NCBI GenBank assembly: GCA_944739405.2 | Contig: OX123200.2 | Location: forward strand, 5,286,761 to 5,350,760 | Direction: 5' to 3' | Source of the DNA: Euclidia mi | Taxonomy: Eukaryota; Arthropoda; Insecta; Lepidoptera; Erebidae | Length of the DNA stretch: 64,000 bases | Part shown: in pieces, positions 32,386 through 44,111 of the stretch | How the letters are laid out: every line of letters begins with the position of its first letter | Position numbering within the stretch: the first letter of the stretch is position 1 | Made by a program: the position numbers and the translations under genes | Notes under the pieces: model-generated | The model's input: the letters and a program-made list of their open reading frames with translations, nothing else | Told to the model about the DNA's origin: nothing | Databases searched by the model: none

Positions 32386-32624
32386 TCACGCCTTTTATCC
32401 CCGAAGGGGTAGGCAGAGGTGTATTTCCACCCACTTTTCGCCAGATATACTTTAGTCCCACGTAATAAGGGGCGAGCCTATTGCCGTACCGGGCACATTT
32501 CCAGACTCCGTGCTGCTACTGAGAATTTCGTGACAGAAAAATTCAATAACACTGCCAGACCCAGGAATCGAACCCGGGACCGATCCCACGCGCACATTTA
32601 TGCTGCGATACCAACGAGGCAGTC
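32386..32624 (-). repeat. SINE, head type A
   Basis: Tail CGTCACGCCTTTTATCCCCG, body GGGGCGAGCCTATTGCCGTA, head end GGTATCGCAGCATAAATG on the minus strand. Very close to the copy at 51001-51257, including the GAGAATTTCGTGACAGAAAA variant, so the two share a subfamily. Confidence 0.85.
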
Positions 32625-32639
32625 GTATAGGGTTTGATG

Positions 32640-32745
32640 TCGAGTTTTCCGTCTCTACGCAAAGATGGTATTTGCATCGTGTTATCCCTTAGTCGCCTCT
32701 TACGACACACACTTGTATTCTATGCCGTCAACCACACGACTAATA
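32640..32745 (-). repeat. Repeat G-like fragment
   Basis: On the minus strand GTGTGGTTGACGGCATAGAA and GTCGTAAGAGGCGACTAAGG resemble the first part of repeat G. Confidence 0.45.
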
Positions 32746-33394
32746 CGTACCTACTTATTGGTATTATACGAACAAAAATGTTACTATTTCACCTGAGAAG
32801 TCGCAACTGTTAATTACATTATTTATTAGTGATATCATACTCAAGTAATACGCTTAAATATGATTTAGGCTAATAGGAAAGATACTGTTTTACCGTTTGT
32901 CGGTAATCATAAGCAGTGCTGGCACCGACACGTCCACAAATCCAAAGCGGCTGTCAGAATTCTCCAATATTTCACGTCAATGAAGCTTATTCTCTGTCTT
33001 ATATGGTAATATGTTCAGTTATACCTCAATCTTGGACGTATCTACCGTAAATCTTCCAGTAATGGCTACTATTAGGCCGCTGCGAGCATTGTTAGTTTTG
33101 ATGAAAACGAATGTTTGCCGTCAGCTATTACGAAGACTAAACTGAACTTGGGTAGAGTCATGGTTTCTTGCTGTTTACGTGACGGTAGCGCTATGTTATA
33201 CGGTAGCTTTTGGTGTACAACTTTATATTTATCTGTAGTAGTGAGATTTCCTTTTTTATTTTACATTGTAGATTTCCCACTTTGCTCTATTTAGGGATCA
33301 GCGCTTATAGTGAGACTTCTTGCCGTTCGTAAAACGTCGTCAAGGTTAAAAAAGTTTGCACAGGTCAATATTTAAATTAGTGACCAACCGCGTG
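32746..33394. other. No recognised feature
   Basis: AT-rich intergenic sequence. Confidence 0.4.
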
Positions 33395-33585
33395 TGACAT
33401 TTACATCAGAACACTACCGTGTTTCGGTGGGTACGTAAAGCTATTGGACGCGGTTCTTGTCTCAGGTCAGGAATCGCTGGGCCTTGTGGAAGGCCCCCGG
33501 GCCGTCTAAAAACTCCGATACCAGAGATGACAACAGACTCACACGAAAAATAAATGTGCCGGCCTCTTACCAGCTAGATTTCCAC
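33395..33585 (+). repeat. Tail of a 5S rRNA-type SINE
   Basis: Shares GTGTGACATTTACATC, CTACCGTG...GGGCACGTAAAGCT-like sequence and AAAACTCCGA with 57240-57410; the 5S-derived head is absent. Confidence 0.55.
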
Positions 33586-34231
33586 TCTTTGCTTACGGCT
33601 TGAAGTGCAGAGTCGATTTAGCTAGCACCACGATAGGCACCGACTCCTAATTTCGCCCAGGCGCCTCTGTGTTCCAAGCTTTGCTTACGGCCTGGTCTGG
33701 CGTGGCGTGCATCGTTGATGAAGTTCTTGGGGTGCATCGTTGATCCAGTATTCCATGCTCCAAACGACACTTAGCTTGAATGTGTCGCTACGCAAAAAGT
33801 CATCATCTTAATTGAACAACCTTCATGGCAATTCGACATTGTAATAAAGTTCTATTATGAATAACATTTACGGGATATGAGCTGCAGATAATAAGTAATT
33901 TTACTATTAATGTGTTCGGTAATCATAAGCAACATTTATGGGAAATTCATTGGCCGACACCAATTGGCATTTCCCGGTAAGGAGAGTTTTATGACTATAC
34001 AGGAGACTGTCAGACTCTTCAATCTATATGACAGTCCTTATCTACGATTTAAATCTAAAGGACTCTTGAGGTGTAAATTTTATAGTATTGTATGTAATAA
34101 GCAATAACAATAAATAAGACTTTATAGGTGTTTATCGAAAGATCTGGAATTAAACCGTTTTTTGTAGCCTTACGGAAATCTAGAGAAGACTCTGTCTTCT
34201 AATTCTAGATATACCTACATATATCATGTGC
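33586..34231. other. No recognised feature
   Basis: AT-rich; an interesting but short duplication (GGTGCATCGTTGAT) at 33730-33744. Confidence 0.35.
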
Positions 34232-34450
34232 TTTACAGTCATCATCTTGGTCCTAGCGTTATGTCGGTAGCATCTAAGACATCACCTTGAAGCCGTAGGT
34301 CTACTTTCCCGAGGGACTGTCCTCTGATCTACGCAACCATTAGGGGCAATGGCTATTTCGTCCCTTTGGTTTAGATTAGTACCCATCAGTATACTTAAGG
34401 GAACTTAATTCCTATAACGACTATAAAAGATATTCCACTTGATCTATTCC
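34232..34450 (-). repeat. SINE-like tail fragment, type E alternative tail
   Basis: TCATCATCTTGGTCCTAGCG and GGTTTAGATTAGTACCCATC parallel the 3' half of the copy at 12647-13020, strongly decayed. Confidence 0.45.
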
Positions 34451-35440
34451 ACGGGACGCTAAAGAATAAATTACACTTGTCGCCATCAAAGTCATTGAAT
34501 CTAGTACCATAAGATCGTATTTAAGTTACGAAAACGACAGCTAAAATATCAACATGAAAAAGAAGTACATTCTTGTTTTAGCGGATATTTTTACTTGCCC
34601 AAAATGACGAATTATAATATAGACGCGCCATAGGTACTCCAACAAAGCGGCTCTGAAAAACGGCTACAAATACCAAATAATATCTTGAATGAATAAAGAA
34701 AGAAAAAACAAATAAATACTACTATAGGGGTGGGCTGTTGTTCGAGAGAGATAATTTTAGTTGTTTTTTAAATTCTTACATACAACTTATTGTTACGGAG
34801 TGTACTATCACAACACAGGTTCGCGCGTAACTAAACGGAATGGCGGCAATTGCCTCCATTTCAGTTTGCCATTTCAGTGTGCGGGCAACGCATCTATAGC
34901 TTTTTATATATCTTTGCTTGCGCACGAGCATAATGTCAGAAGGTACCATCAAATTAAGACAATAAAAAACGTCACCATCAACGCTTACTGTAGTAAACTT
35001 ATTAACAGTCAATAATTACGTGTCTTTAGTGCCAAAATTAATAACCTTATCAAGTAAACCATGAAGTATCTTTTCACCTTTGGCGGTAAACTGCGAATAA
35101 TTTTTACAACCCTTTTATGTGATGTAAAACTATCATTACACCGGAATGTCAGAGATATAAATACTTGGTCGCCGGCACGTTTATTCTAAAAACACAGTGT
35201 TTCCCAATGTTTGGCATGGTTCAATCGCTTTAGAAAATATAAAACAAATTGCGACAGGGGCTAATCCTGATGGAGATATCCCGTCATAAAATCTTGTCTC
35301 ACCAGGATCAAGCCAAACCAAAATAGGCTTCGACACTATTATATTGATCCGCTTTTGCATTCCGAGTCCCTGAATCCTTTATTATAATAGAGATAGAGTC
35401 GATAGATCTCTGTTTGTTTAATCGAAATTTTATTAAATAA
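34451..35440. other. No recognised feature
   Basis: AT-rich intergenic sequence. Confidence 0.4.
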
Positions 35441-35633
35441 CTAGAGGACTGAGGATTTTTGTTTAATTTACCCATTTTGGACGATCCCGTGGGAATTTCG
35501 GGAAACCCCTTCTTAGTGCACCCCTACGGTCCCCAAGGAGTTACACGCAAAATTTCAGCTTCCTGCGCCCAATAGTTTCGGTTGTAGCGTGTCTGTCAGT
35601 CAGTAAGTAACGCAAGGATTTTATATATTAAGA
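35441..35633 (-). mobile_element. Non-autonomous Helitron, family H1
   Basis: CTAGAGG at 35441 after A and TATATTAAGA ending at 35633 before T are the reverse-strand Helitron ends. The 3' subterminal hairpin has been partly lost. Confidence 0.75.
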
Positions 35634-36136
35634 TAATAAATTATTTTCGTTTAACTTAATATTACTTCGTGACCTCTGCTTCCCCATATAGAGGCTACGC
35701 GACTACGCGAGGCTAGGTTACTCCGTAGGGCCCACGAGCCACACTTTGAGAAACACTGTTATAACAAATGGCAAGGTCCGCCGTCAAGACTTTTCTTGTA
35801 GGCACACAACTTCGGGCACACTTCAAAAAAGGCGCACCGTGTAAAAAGGACTTCCTTGAACAGAATGACATCGTATCTATAATCATCGGTGACTTGAAAC
35901 TGACTTAGGACAAGGGCGAGACTTGTCTAAGGGTTAGCGTATACATACGTAAATAGTTAAATACTCTATAGAACATAATACCTATAAGGCTGTTCCCTTA
36001 AGCAGGGAAGAGGACACCTCCGCCCTCGAAATTCTAAGCCGTACTCTATTATTGTACCTACTACACATGGTGTTTGTTCTGGGAATTCTAAAATCTCTCG
36101 CAATTGTGGATTGATAATTTTAAGAGACCGTGTGTT
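35634..36136. other. No recognised feature
   Basis: Mixed composition; no supported gene. Confidence 0.4.
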
Positions 36137-36361
36137 GTCCGTGTGGTGACAGATTAAGAATACGGATTGTCACCATCCCATATCATCCCATGGGTGTCGT
36201 AAGAGCCGACAGAGGGAGCATATTATGCAGAGAACAGCACTGTAAGAGAAGGAAAACTTGATACAAACACTGTACCAATCCGTTTGGCCAGCGGGGTATA
36301 GTAGACCAATTCCTCCTTTCCAAGGAGAGGCCTAGTCCAGCAGTGGACTGTTAAAGGCTGA
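36137..36361 (+). repeat. Interspersed repeat G
   Basis: GTGTGGTGACAGATTAAGAA start, GGACTGTTAAAGGCTGATGA end; its GATGATGAAT end is the left target duplication of the next element. Confidence 0.75.
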
Positions 36362-36781
36362 TGATGAATCAGGCGCGGTCGCAGCCTGAAATTTTGGAGG
36401 GGGTCACTCACTACACTAATAAAAAATAGGTATCTGGATCGCCATTTATAGCGTAAATACTGGTAAAAGTTTCGAAATACATCGCCATTTTAAGGGATTG
36501 TGAGTGGTTGGGGGGAGTAGGGGGGAGGGTTCGGGTCCCTTCCTCACCATTTTCACCCGCCGGAAATACTTGGTTCCTTTAGAAAAATAAAAATTATATG
36601 CTCTCCAAACATTAGTGTGTATGGTGGTGCCAACTTCCACATTCTTCACACTAGTTTAATAAACCCAGGTTGACGGAAATTAGGAGCCCCTCGGATTAAG
36701 GGTCAAAAGAGAACCTAACATAACCTATTTAGTTACTTCAATTACAGTCACACGGTCGCACCTAACCTAACCCTAGGGTTA

Positions 36782-37389
36782 AGCTTTGGTTTCCTAGGGA
36801 AGCGGTGCCGTCATATAGCGGCCGTAATACAGCGGTGAATGACGTCACTAGAACGTTGTCTATGTAAACAAAATGGCACGGTTTCCTAGAGAGCGGTAAC
36901 CGACACCGTCACGTGAAAAGCAGTGCCGCCATTTGCATGACGGCCGTCTTGTCGGTGTCAGATGGTTTCGTGAACGTTTCATTGATAGCGGTGAAGCTAT
37001 TTTTAATACGTTTTTGTGTTTTTTTTACCGGAACAACGTACAAAATATAATACAAAGTTGTATTCATTGCTCAGTAAACGGCGACGTATTAAAATCTCAA
37101 ATGCACCTTCAGTACCACGAGATTTAAATAAATCGTCTGCCGCCATACGACTATTTTCCTCTTCTGATGATAGTTCATCCTCCAAGTAAATTACTAAAAC
37201 TAAATCAAGATCGTCGATTTTCTATCTTGTATACTTTTCTTTTGACGTTTGTTTTAAAAAATGACTGACGGTATGTTAAAACGGCCGTGGAACTTTCCAC
37301 ATGTCGTCACCGTGAAGACGGCCGCCTTTTTGCGTTCGTAATATTACGGCCGCTATATGACGGCACCGCTTTCCTAGGAAACCAAAGTT
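36782..37389. mobile_element. PIF/Harbinger-like MITE with 48-bp TIRs
   Basis: Ends AGCTTTGGTTTCCTAGGGAA and AACTTTGGTTTCCTAGGAAA, then GCGGTGCCGTCATATAGCGG at both ends. Flanked by TTA at 36779-36781 and 37390-37392, the 3-bp duplication of PIF/Harbinger. It keeps a transposase-like N-terminus on the minus strand. Confidence 0.8.
37003..37185 (-). pseudogene. Remnant resembling a PIF/Harbinger transposase N-terminus
   Basis: A 60-residue frame reads MEDELSSEEENSRMAADDLF, then RGTEGAFEILIRRRLLSNEY and a frame ending soon after. The order acidic start, G-A-F-x-x-L-I, then a charged helix is seen at the start of Harbinger-type transposases. The catalytic domain is absent. Assignment is supported mainly by the TTA target duplication of the host element. 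Confidence 0.4.
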
Positions 37390-37648
37390 TTAGGCCCTAC
37401 GCACTCGAATAAAGGAATAATGCACAAATTTGACATTAGCTGTCAATATCGTCCATCCAAGATGGGTTGCGTTTCGTTTCACGTTTTTGTCATAAAACCT
37501 AAAAATTACATTTGAAAAACTGTACCTACTAAAGCATAAAAATTACGTTCCGTTTTGCATAATTGCCATAGTATTTAAGAATATTTGGAAATTGTCTAAA
37601 AATATTTAGACGCAACTCCGGCAGCCAAAATTACTTTGAGGGGATTAA

Positions 37649-38278
37649 GGCTCAGTTCACACCGAAATGGCAGCGGCCGGAAGCGAAGCGGAGAGCAGTT
37701 TCAGTGTCATATAATTTTAGCCTTTATCACCATGACTATAATACATAGAATCACTTGACAATCCGCGCCGCGTCGGCGCGCGACCGCTCTGGCGGGCGCG
37801 AGCGGCCGCGAGCATGCGCGGGAAGGCGCGGGCGGCCACGAGCATGCACGGGACGGCGCGGGCGGCCGCGAGCATGCGCGGGAAGGCGCGGGCGGCCACG
37901 AGCATGCACGGGACGGCGCGGGCGGCCGCGAGCATGCGCGGGAAGGCGCGGGCGGCCACGAGCATGCACGGGACGGCGCGGGCGGCCGCGAGCATGCGCG
38001 GGAAGGCGCGGGCGGCCATGTACCCAAGAATCCGCGTTTCCTCTTCTTCTTCTTCAATTATACGTGCAATAACTATTAAATCCAAAATACTAATTTTCAC
38101 AGCTAATTACACACGTGTTTCCTCGTTATATGTAGAATATAAACTGCGCATAGGAATAGCGTGAGCCTGAGCCGTGACGTGAGCTGCGCGCGGCCGCGAG
38201 CAGTCGAGCAAGCCTTCTCTTCGATGCTGGCCGCTGCGCGTCGCTTCCAGCCGCTGCCATTTCGGTGTGAACTGAGCC
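37649..38278. mobile_element. PIF/Harbinger-like MITE with an internal minisatellite
   Basis: Ends GGCTCAGTTCACACCGAAAT then GGCAGCGGC at both ends, flanked by TAA at 37646-37648 and 38279-38281. The 630-bp element has a GC-rich centre made of 60-bp tandem units (37801-38018). Confidence 0.85.
37801..38018. repeat. 60-bp GC-rich minisatellite, 3.6 units
   Basis: The units at 37801, 37861, 37921 and 37981 are identical apart from one base at the start of the first and one near the end of the last. Each unit is two related 30-bp halves (GGCGGCCGCGAGCATGCGCG and GGCGGCCACGAGCATGCACG starts). Because 60 is a multiple of 3, frames stay open on both strands without being genes. Confidence 0.95.
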
Positions 38279-39059
38279 TAAGACTAACTCCCTTAAGCCA
38301 TACACAACCAATACCCTCAAATTCAGGCGACTCGTTTTAAAATCCAACCCAAAATACTTATTATATATTTATGTCGTTTTTTTAATTATACATGTAAATG
38401 TCTAAAAATCATTAATGTACATCAAATTTTACTTTATTAGCACATTTCTGTATAAAAATATTAAAAAAAACCCTTCTCCTGTAAAATTTTGTTTTTGTCG
38501 GTTGCGCTAAAATGGCGGGAAAGGTTGATATTACTTACAATGGACTTACCATTATTATAAAATTATCATTAAATGAAGCACTGTTCTTCAAATTAAATTA
38601 TATGTAGTAAGTATTCGACAATTAAGTTATATTTTAATTTCTCCTCAATCACAAAACTTAACAACAAGAATCACAATTCACAACTTAGTAGACAGCCTTT
38701 ATCTTGAATCTTTACAATAAACCTACAAATTACATTATTAGAATATTGTTAAACAATCTTTATCATAACGACGCATATCGATTTTGCTAGGATTACCAAA
38801 ACTACGTAGGTAGTTCGGTTCCTTGTTTCTAAACTAGATGTAATTTCCAAGTTATTTTGGCCATCGTACGTAGTTCATAAAAACACCACTAGATAGAGTC
38901 AGCAAACTAAATTTATCGCTGTTAGGGGATAGCTAGAAATTTTCTTTTATTTGGCAAATTTTTGAGATTTTTCAATTTGACCTTTGATTTTGGGGGGGTC
39001 ATGTCCCCTGTGACCCCCCCCTTCGGACCGCGCCAGTGATGAATTTTAAGAATTGTAGA

Positions 39060-39240
39060 CGGCGATAGCCTAGTGGGAATTAACCTGGTCGCCGAAAAGA
39101 CGCCAGTCCTAATAATTAATCTATCATCATGGATGTGGCTACTAGAGGTAGATACATATTTGACAAATATTGGGATTGGCTGTAAGAACCTGCTAGAGGG
39201 CCCCGAGTTCAAACCCACAGCGCGAACCACTGACTGATTA
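39060..39240 (+). repeat. Degenerate SINE-like head
   Basis: GACGGCGATAGCCTAGTGGG resembles type E heads, and GAGTTCAAACCCACAGCGCG resembles a decayed B-box about 120 bp downstream, wider than normal. Confidence 0.35.
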
Positions 39241-40261
39241 GAAGGCAATAGAAGGCATTATTAAGCTAACCTTTTTCGATATGTCCCATTTCTAATGCCT
39301 GCAATACATTATTCACAGAACACACAATTTACTATCCCACGCAGTTGGACAATGCAACTCACGGAGTGTTGATGATGTCGTTGTGTCTACTGCGTTGGCG
39401 CCATCCATTCAGTGCTAGAAATAGATGAATGGGTTAGGTACGACTACGGAATGAGAACGTGTGTAAAATAATTAAGTATTTGAGAATATTTATACTGAAG
39501 CTAAGGGTATTTCCTGATATTAAGGAGACCAAATCACCATGTCATAATTATATCAGTTGTGGTTATAGTTCCTTTGAAAGATAACTTTTTTGGAGTTAGA
39601 ATTTTCTACATCTAAAAAGAGCCTAAGTATCTGCCAAGTCGAGCAAAAAAGCAGCACGGCCGTACCATGCTTTTCTCGAAACAGTTCAGGCCATTTTCGA
39701 TCCCCCTACATCTTCGTTGTGCATAAAACTAGAAGCCTGATCGACATATCCTGAAGCCCTTTTTTTTAGGCGGCGAATAATATATGGTGTTGGCAACACC
39801 GTAAATGCACCTTCTAAGGTGAATTTATTGACACAGCATTGAACTACGAACGTGTTAATTCGAGAAACTACTATTCACGTTTAGAAAACCAGCATTAGAA
39901 CTACATTCCATATTCCGTAGATTAAGATAATTAGACATACATAAAATCACGTACCAAAACATACCGCACGCGTATACGCCTAACCTTAAACTTAAACCAT
40001 ACGCTTGCCTCGGACGTTAATAGTCGCAATTTGTCATGTAATAGGTACAACATTGTTAGTTTTTCCGGTACGCCATATGCGGCCAGGGCCAGGCGTTAAG
40101 GAGCGCACGGTATAATGGGACAGCCACGAGCGCTGAATAATGCACGTGTGTGCACCGGCTGAATGTCGATGGGCGACGGGAGGTGCATACGATCGATCGG
40201 ACGTGCGTAGTGACACCGAGCTGCGAAGATTAAATGGGACAGTTGACTTTGTGATGTTTAG
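39241..40261. other. Unassigned; small CpG-rich patch at 40070-40230
   Basis: The patch contains GGCCAGGGCCAGGCG, GAGCGCTG and CGATCGATCGGACGTGCG. It could be a promoter, but no exon is visible. Confidence 0.3.
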
Positions 40262-40540
40262 ATTTTATCAAATCATCATCATCATCATCAGCCTTTAACA
40301 GTCCACTCTGGACTAGGCCTCTCCTTTGAAAGGAGGAATTGGCCTACTAAGGCCAATTCCTATATGTGGTATAGTTACCACACTGGCCAAACGGGGTGGT
40401 ATAGGGTTTGTATCAAGTTTTCCTTCTCTTACAGTGCTGTTCTCTGCATAATATGGTCCCTCTGTCGGCTCTTACAACATCCATGGGATGATATGGGTGG
40501 TGACATTCCGTATTCTTAATCCGTCACTACACGGACAATC
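40262..40540 (-). repeat. Interspersed repeat G
   Basis: ATCATCATCATCAGCCTTTA to GTAGTGACGGATTAAGAATA on the minus strand; same family as 36137 and 58988, with a small duplication of GGCCTACTAAGGCCAATTCC in the middle. Confidence 0.7.
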
Positions 40541-41494
40541 TGGTCTATCAGATCCCGGATTCCAAGATGCAAAATTCCTGGATGTAACAGGGATATCGCT
40601 AGGACGATAATGATGATGATGATGAGTGGACTTGGTGTTGATAATATACTACCAATTTTTGAATCCTTAATGATTATGCTCGCGGAATAATTTGTTGGCA
40701 TCCTATTGATGAGAGTAGAAGAGAGTCGTCATCCCCACTACTGTATCACCTATTATATAATTATTATTATATTATATTATTATTAATATCATATTATATT
40801 ATATTACCTGTGTAGACAGTTTCAGCAGCAATGTCCATAGAATACACCGAGTTTCGTTACGAGTACGAAGATTTTATGAACCAAAAATTTTGTTTGTCTG
40901 AATATAATTTTATTGTTTCTTAGCAAGAACTTTTATTGAAAACTGAAACAGTCTGCCATTCTCGCCTCTTGTTACACGCTTACCTCTTCTACCTTTATTT
41001 TAGCAATATTTTAGCTTCAGATTTAAGCCACACGCACCAATAATTCCAGCAACATATCCACACCTGGCAACACTACTCATACCCCCTGATGATAAAGCGA
41101 ACCTAACGAGTGCCATATATTAATGCAGTTTTAATGTTGCCAAAGTACAATGGCAGAGTGCTTATTCAATTGTCTTTTTCCCGTCGAACCTGCGCCGTTC
41201 TCGGTGATGATCGATTCGCGATCAACGGGGAGTCTACGGTAAAGCGGATGTTAAAAAATTGTATGCGTAAGTCGGTGTGCTCATGCAATACATTACGTCT
41301 CATTTAATGGATTTTATATTCATATCGATGTGTTAAATGTAATACTTATTGAGTGGGAATGTATGTGAAATCAGTTGAAAGTCAGTTCCGTTTTTGCTGT
41401 TAAGAATAATATCCTGGGTTATGCACGGTCATCTGATTTCAAAATAGATAGCCTCTACTATGGGCTATGGCAGATGACTGATAGACATAATTAA
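40541..41494. other. Unassigned; ATT microsatellite at 40753-40806
   Basis: TATTATTATATTATATTATT-type low-complexity run. A frame at 41110-41307 ends by a GTAAGT (ATGCGTAAGT at 41264), which could be an exon, but nothing about the peptide is recognisable. Confidence 0.35.
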
Positions 41495-41618
41495 ATAAAA
41501 AAATGTATATAATTATGTATGTTTATCCATTATCTAGTACCTGTAGTAAAAGCTCTGCTTAGTTCGGGACTATATGGTAATGTGTGTAAGTAGTAGAATA
41601 TTATTATTATTATTATAT
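41495..41618 (+). repeat. SINE type F, tail only
   Basis: TATGTTTATCCATTATCTAG, AAGCTCTGCTTAGTTCGGGA, then GTGTGTAAGTAGTAGAATAT and ATT repeats. It shows the uninterrupted 3' end used to interpret 23496-24300. Confidence 0.7.
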
Positions 41619-41823
41619 ACCTACATAAAATAGACCAATCATCATCATACATTATCGATAATTACACCAATCATCATTGTCGTCACATGATAACATTGTC
41701 ACCGTTGCAAACTAGACTTTCACCCAGAGTCGCGCACTTGTCTAACCATATATGACAGAATATTGGCGTACTAAATATGTAGATAAACTACAACCATACA
41801 AATTGTCGAGCTTTATTAATAAA

Positions 41824-42064
41824 CTAGCCGTTTCCCGCGGTTTCACCCGCGTCCTGAGGGAACTACTTCACGTACCCGAAAAACCCAAATATCTTACGGA
41901 CCCCTATTTTTTCTAAAATAACATATAGCCTATGTTACTCGCAGATAATGTAGCTTTCTAATGGTGAAATATTTTTTTAAATCGGTCCAGTAGTTTTTGA
42001 GTTTATCCATTACAAACAAACAAAAATACAAATTTTTCCTCTTTATAATATTATATAGTGAAGA
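41824..42064 (-). mobile_element. Non-autonomous Helitron, family H3
   Basis: CTAG at 41824 after A and AAGA at 42061-42064 before T are the ends; the inner 3' hairpin CCCGCGGTTTCACCCGCG is clear. Minus orientation. Confidence 0.75.
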
Positions 42065-42568
42065 TATTTTTTTTGAGAATCGAACCAGCTACTTCTGGCT
42101 TAGCAGATAGTCTCATTTATCGCTAAACCAACGAGCCAATAATTTAAATTAATTAATATGTATATACACTGACCGATAAAATCGCGATCTTGATCTGGTT
42201 TTTGTCAGGGCATGCATAAGATTAATACGCAGAAGCGATGAGATGTTAATGTATGTTACCTATTATGGTAATCGAATGCGATCGCATCTTATTGCGAACA
42301 CAAAACAGTTTACAACTTTGTATTTAACTTCACATAGTCACGGCATCTGCCTTTTTAGTTCATCTCTGTTGATTAGTAATGACAGTTTTGTTAGATTTAT
42401 TGCGCATCTGCCTGCTAACTATGCTTTGGAATAGAATGTTACAATGTAGGATTATTATTATGTGGGGAGGTCACGAATGCTATAGCACACTGAGGTAGTT
42501 TCATGTGATCTGGCTGCTATGGGAAGTTGAACATCGTTGCTGGCCAAAGTTGAGGATACCGCGGTGTT
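42065..42568. other. Mostly unassigned
   Basis: 42068-42140 looks like a decayed tRNA-like head on the minus strand (TTGGCTCGTTGGTTTAGCGA and GGTTCGATTC). The rest has no feature. Confidence 0.3.
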
Positions 42569-42654
42569 TTAGTGCGTAGGCCGAACATCTTTCAGGAGTT
42601 GCACATACTCTCTCCACCAGGGTCCAAACTCTGCTTTAAGTTGTGGGTGCAGAC
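42569..42654 (-). CDS. Possible terminal exon of an unknown gene
   Basis: On the minus strand a TGTTTGCAG acceptor precedes an open stretch LHPQLKAEFGPWWREYVQLL then KDVRPTH and TAA. The Trp-rich, charged composition is unlike the surrounding AT-rich noise. No other exon, polyadenylation signal or family match was found, so this rests on peptide character alone. Confidence 0.3.
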
Positions 42655-42789
42655 CTGCAAACACTCGCGATACAAAGAATCTGTACACATAAATAAAATT
42701 GGAGTGTCCGTTTGTAATATTAAAATAACCGCTTTTTACTAAATGCATATGGATGTATATACGGTACATATGTAGGTATACCGAAATGA

Positions 42790-42970
42790 TTCTTTTTACA
42801 AATTTTGTCTGTCTGTCTGTTTGTTCTCGCTAATCGCTGGTACGGCTGGACCGATTTTGACGGGACTTTCACTGGCGGACAGCTGATGTACCAAGGAGTA
42901 AGTCTATAAACTAACTGGGTACGCGAAGTAGTTCCCTCAGGACGCGGGTGAAACCGCGGGAAACAGCTAG
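42790..42970 (+). mobile_element. Non-autonomous Helitron, family H3, 5' truncated
   Basis: Ends CGCGGGTGAAACCGCGGGAA then ACAGCTAG before T; GAAGTAGTTCCCTCAGGACG matches the copy at 41824 in reverse. The TCTT start was not found. Confidence 0.65.
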
Positions 42971-43225
42971 TATTAATATATTATTCTACAGAATTCAGCA
43001 GGTATGACAATTACAATAGGTATGTTTTATTTTCAGATCAGACACTTACAGCATACCTACAGTTGCTATTCATCATCAGTCTTGTGGTCACATGCTTACC
43101 TGTGTTCAGCAATAGTTATCACGTGATCGCGAAGACACCAAGCTTTGACCACCAAACCTATACTTAGAAGTCAACATTACTGCAGTTATAGAATATTTTT
43201 GTAGGGCTCATGGCTCGACAGATGA

Positions 43226-43376
43226 GACTTGTCAGACTTGTGAGACTTGTCAGACAGATGACATTTCAAGACTGCCAACCTGCATTGGGTCAGCATGGTG
43301 GACTACGGCCTTTTCATAGTACGAAGAAGCTTGTGCCTAGAAGGGGGACAATTATTAACTAGGCTGATGATGAGGA
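43226..43376 (+). repeat. SINE type E tail
   Basis: GACATTTCAAGACTGCCAAC, GGTGGACTACGGCCTTTTCA, GGCTGATGATGAGG end. A short ACTTGTCAG-type tandem precedes it (43226-43256). Confidence 0.55.
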
Positions 43377-43461
43377 TTGTCACTGGGAACTGTACATAGT
43401 AAGTATAACCGTATATAGAAATCCACCTCAATCTCACTCTCAACATTATATCTAATCTTAA

Positions 43462-43667
43462 TCTTAATATATAAAATCCTTGCGTTACTGACTGACTGAC
43501 AGACACGCTACAGCCGAAACTATTGGGCGCAGGAAGCTGAAATTTTGCATGTATGTTCCTTGGGGACCGTAGGGGTGCACTAAGAAGGGATTTCCCGAAA
43601 TTCCCATGGAATCGGCCAAAACGGGTAAATTAAAAAAAATGCAGGCGTAGCTGCTGGCGTCCTCTAG
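43462..43667 (+). mobile_element. Non-autonomous Helitron, family H1
   Basis: TCTTAATATATAAAATCC start after A and CCTCTAG end before T. TCTAATCTTAA precedes it, so the start motif is partly doubled. Confidence 0.8.
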
Positions 43668-44111
43668 TCTACGATAATAGCAGCGCATTAACCGGCCATA
43701 AAATTCGCACGACACATTAATCCCGATAAGAATTGATCTCACCTGATCCATCGACCTACTACCTAAACAGTTGACCCTAGTTGAAATATCTACTAGCACA
43801 ACCTACACCGTTACTAATACATTGAAACCCGAGGTACGATAGCGATCGATCTCTATATATCGCAATAGGATCTAATCGTGTTCTTTGAGTTGCTCAATAT
43901 CAAGCGCCACGACAGTGGTCTATGATACCAAGTTGTGACGTGTTTTGCCATGTTCCGTTTAACCTTTGCCGCCGCCGCAGGCGGATCGACCTTATTCCTT
44001 TTATGAGATTATAAATTGAATATCTTCGTAAGCGAACATTCTACTTGATAATGTTTTGTTGCGCAATGCGTTGGTGAACATAATGATTTTGGTTACTAAT
44101 TCTGCTCGATA
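43668..44111. other. No recognised feature
   Basis: A CCGCCGCCGCAGGCGGATCG patch at 43968-43988 is GC-rich, but no gene is visible. Confidence 0.35.

Larger units (their letters stand above)
36370..39036. mobile_element. hAT-like non-autonomous shell with nested MITEs
   Basis: Ends CAGGCGCGGTC (left) and, on the reverse strand, CTGGCGCGGTC (right), both followed by a G-run and GTCAC. Flanked by the 8-bp duplication TGATGAAT at 36362-36369 and 39037-39044. An 8-bp duplication with CA/CT-ended short TIRs fits hAT. Two PIF/Harbinger-like elements sit inside. No hAT transposase was seen. The short TIR makes this a candidate rather than a certainty. Confidence 0.55.

Noticed and set aside
37801..38018. 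CRISPR-like direct repeats
   Set aside because: The units are directly tandem, with no unique spacers, and the DNA is eukaryotic.
37707..38164. Long overlapping frames on both strands with repeating Arg/Ala/Pro/Cys residues
   Set aside because: They are produced by the 60-bp GC-rich minisatellite, whose unit length is a multiple of three. No start context or conserved domain is present.
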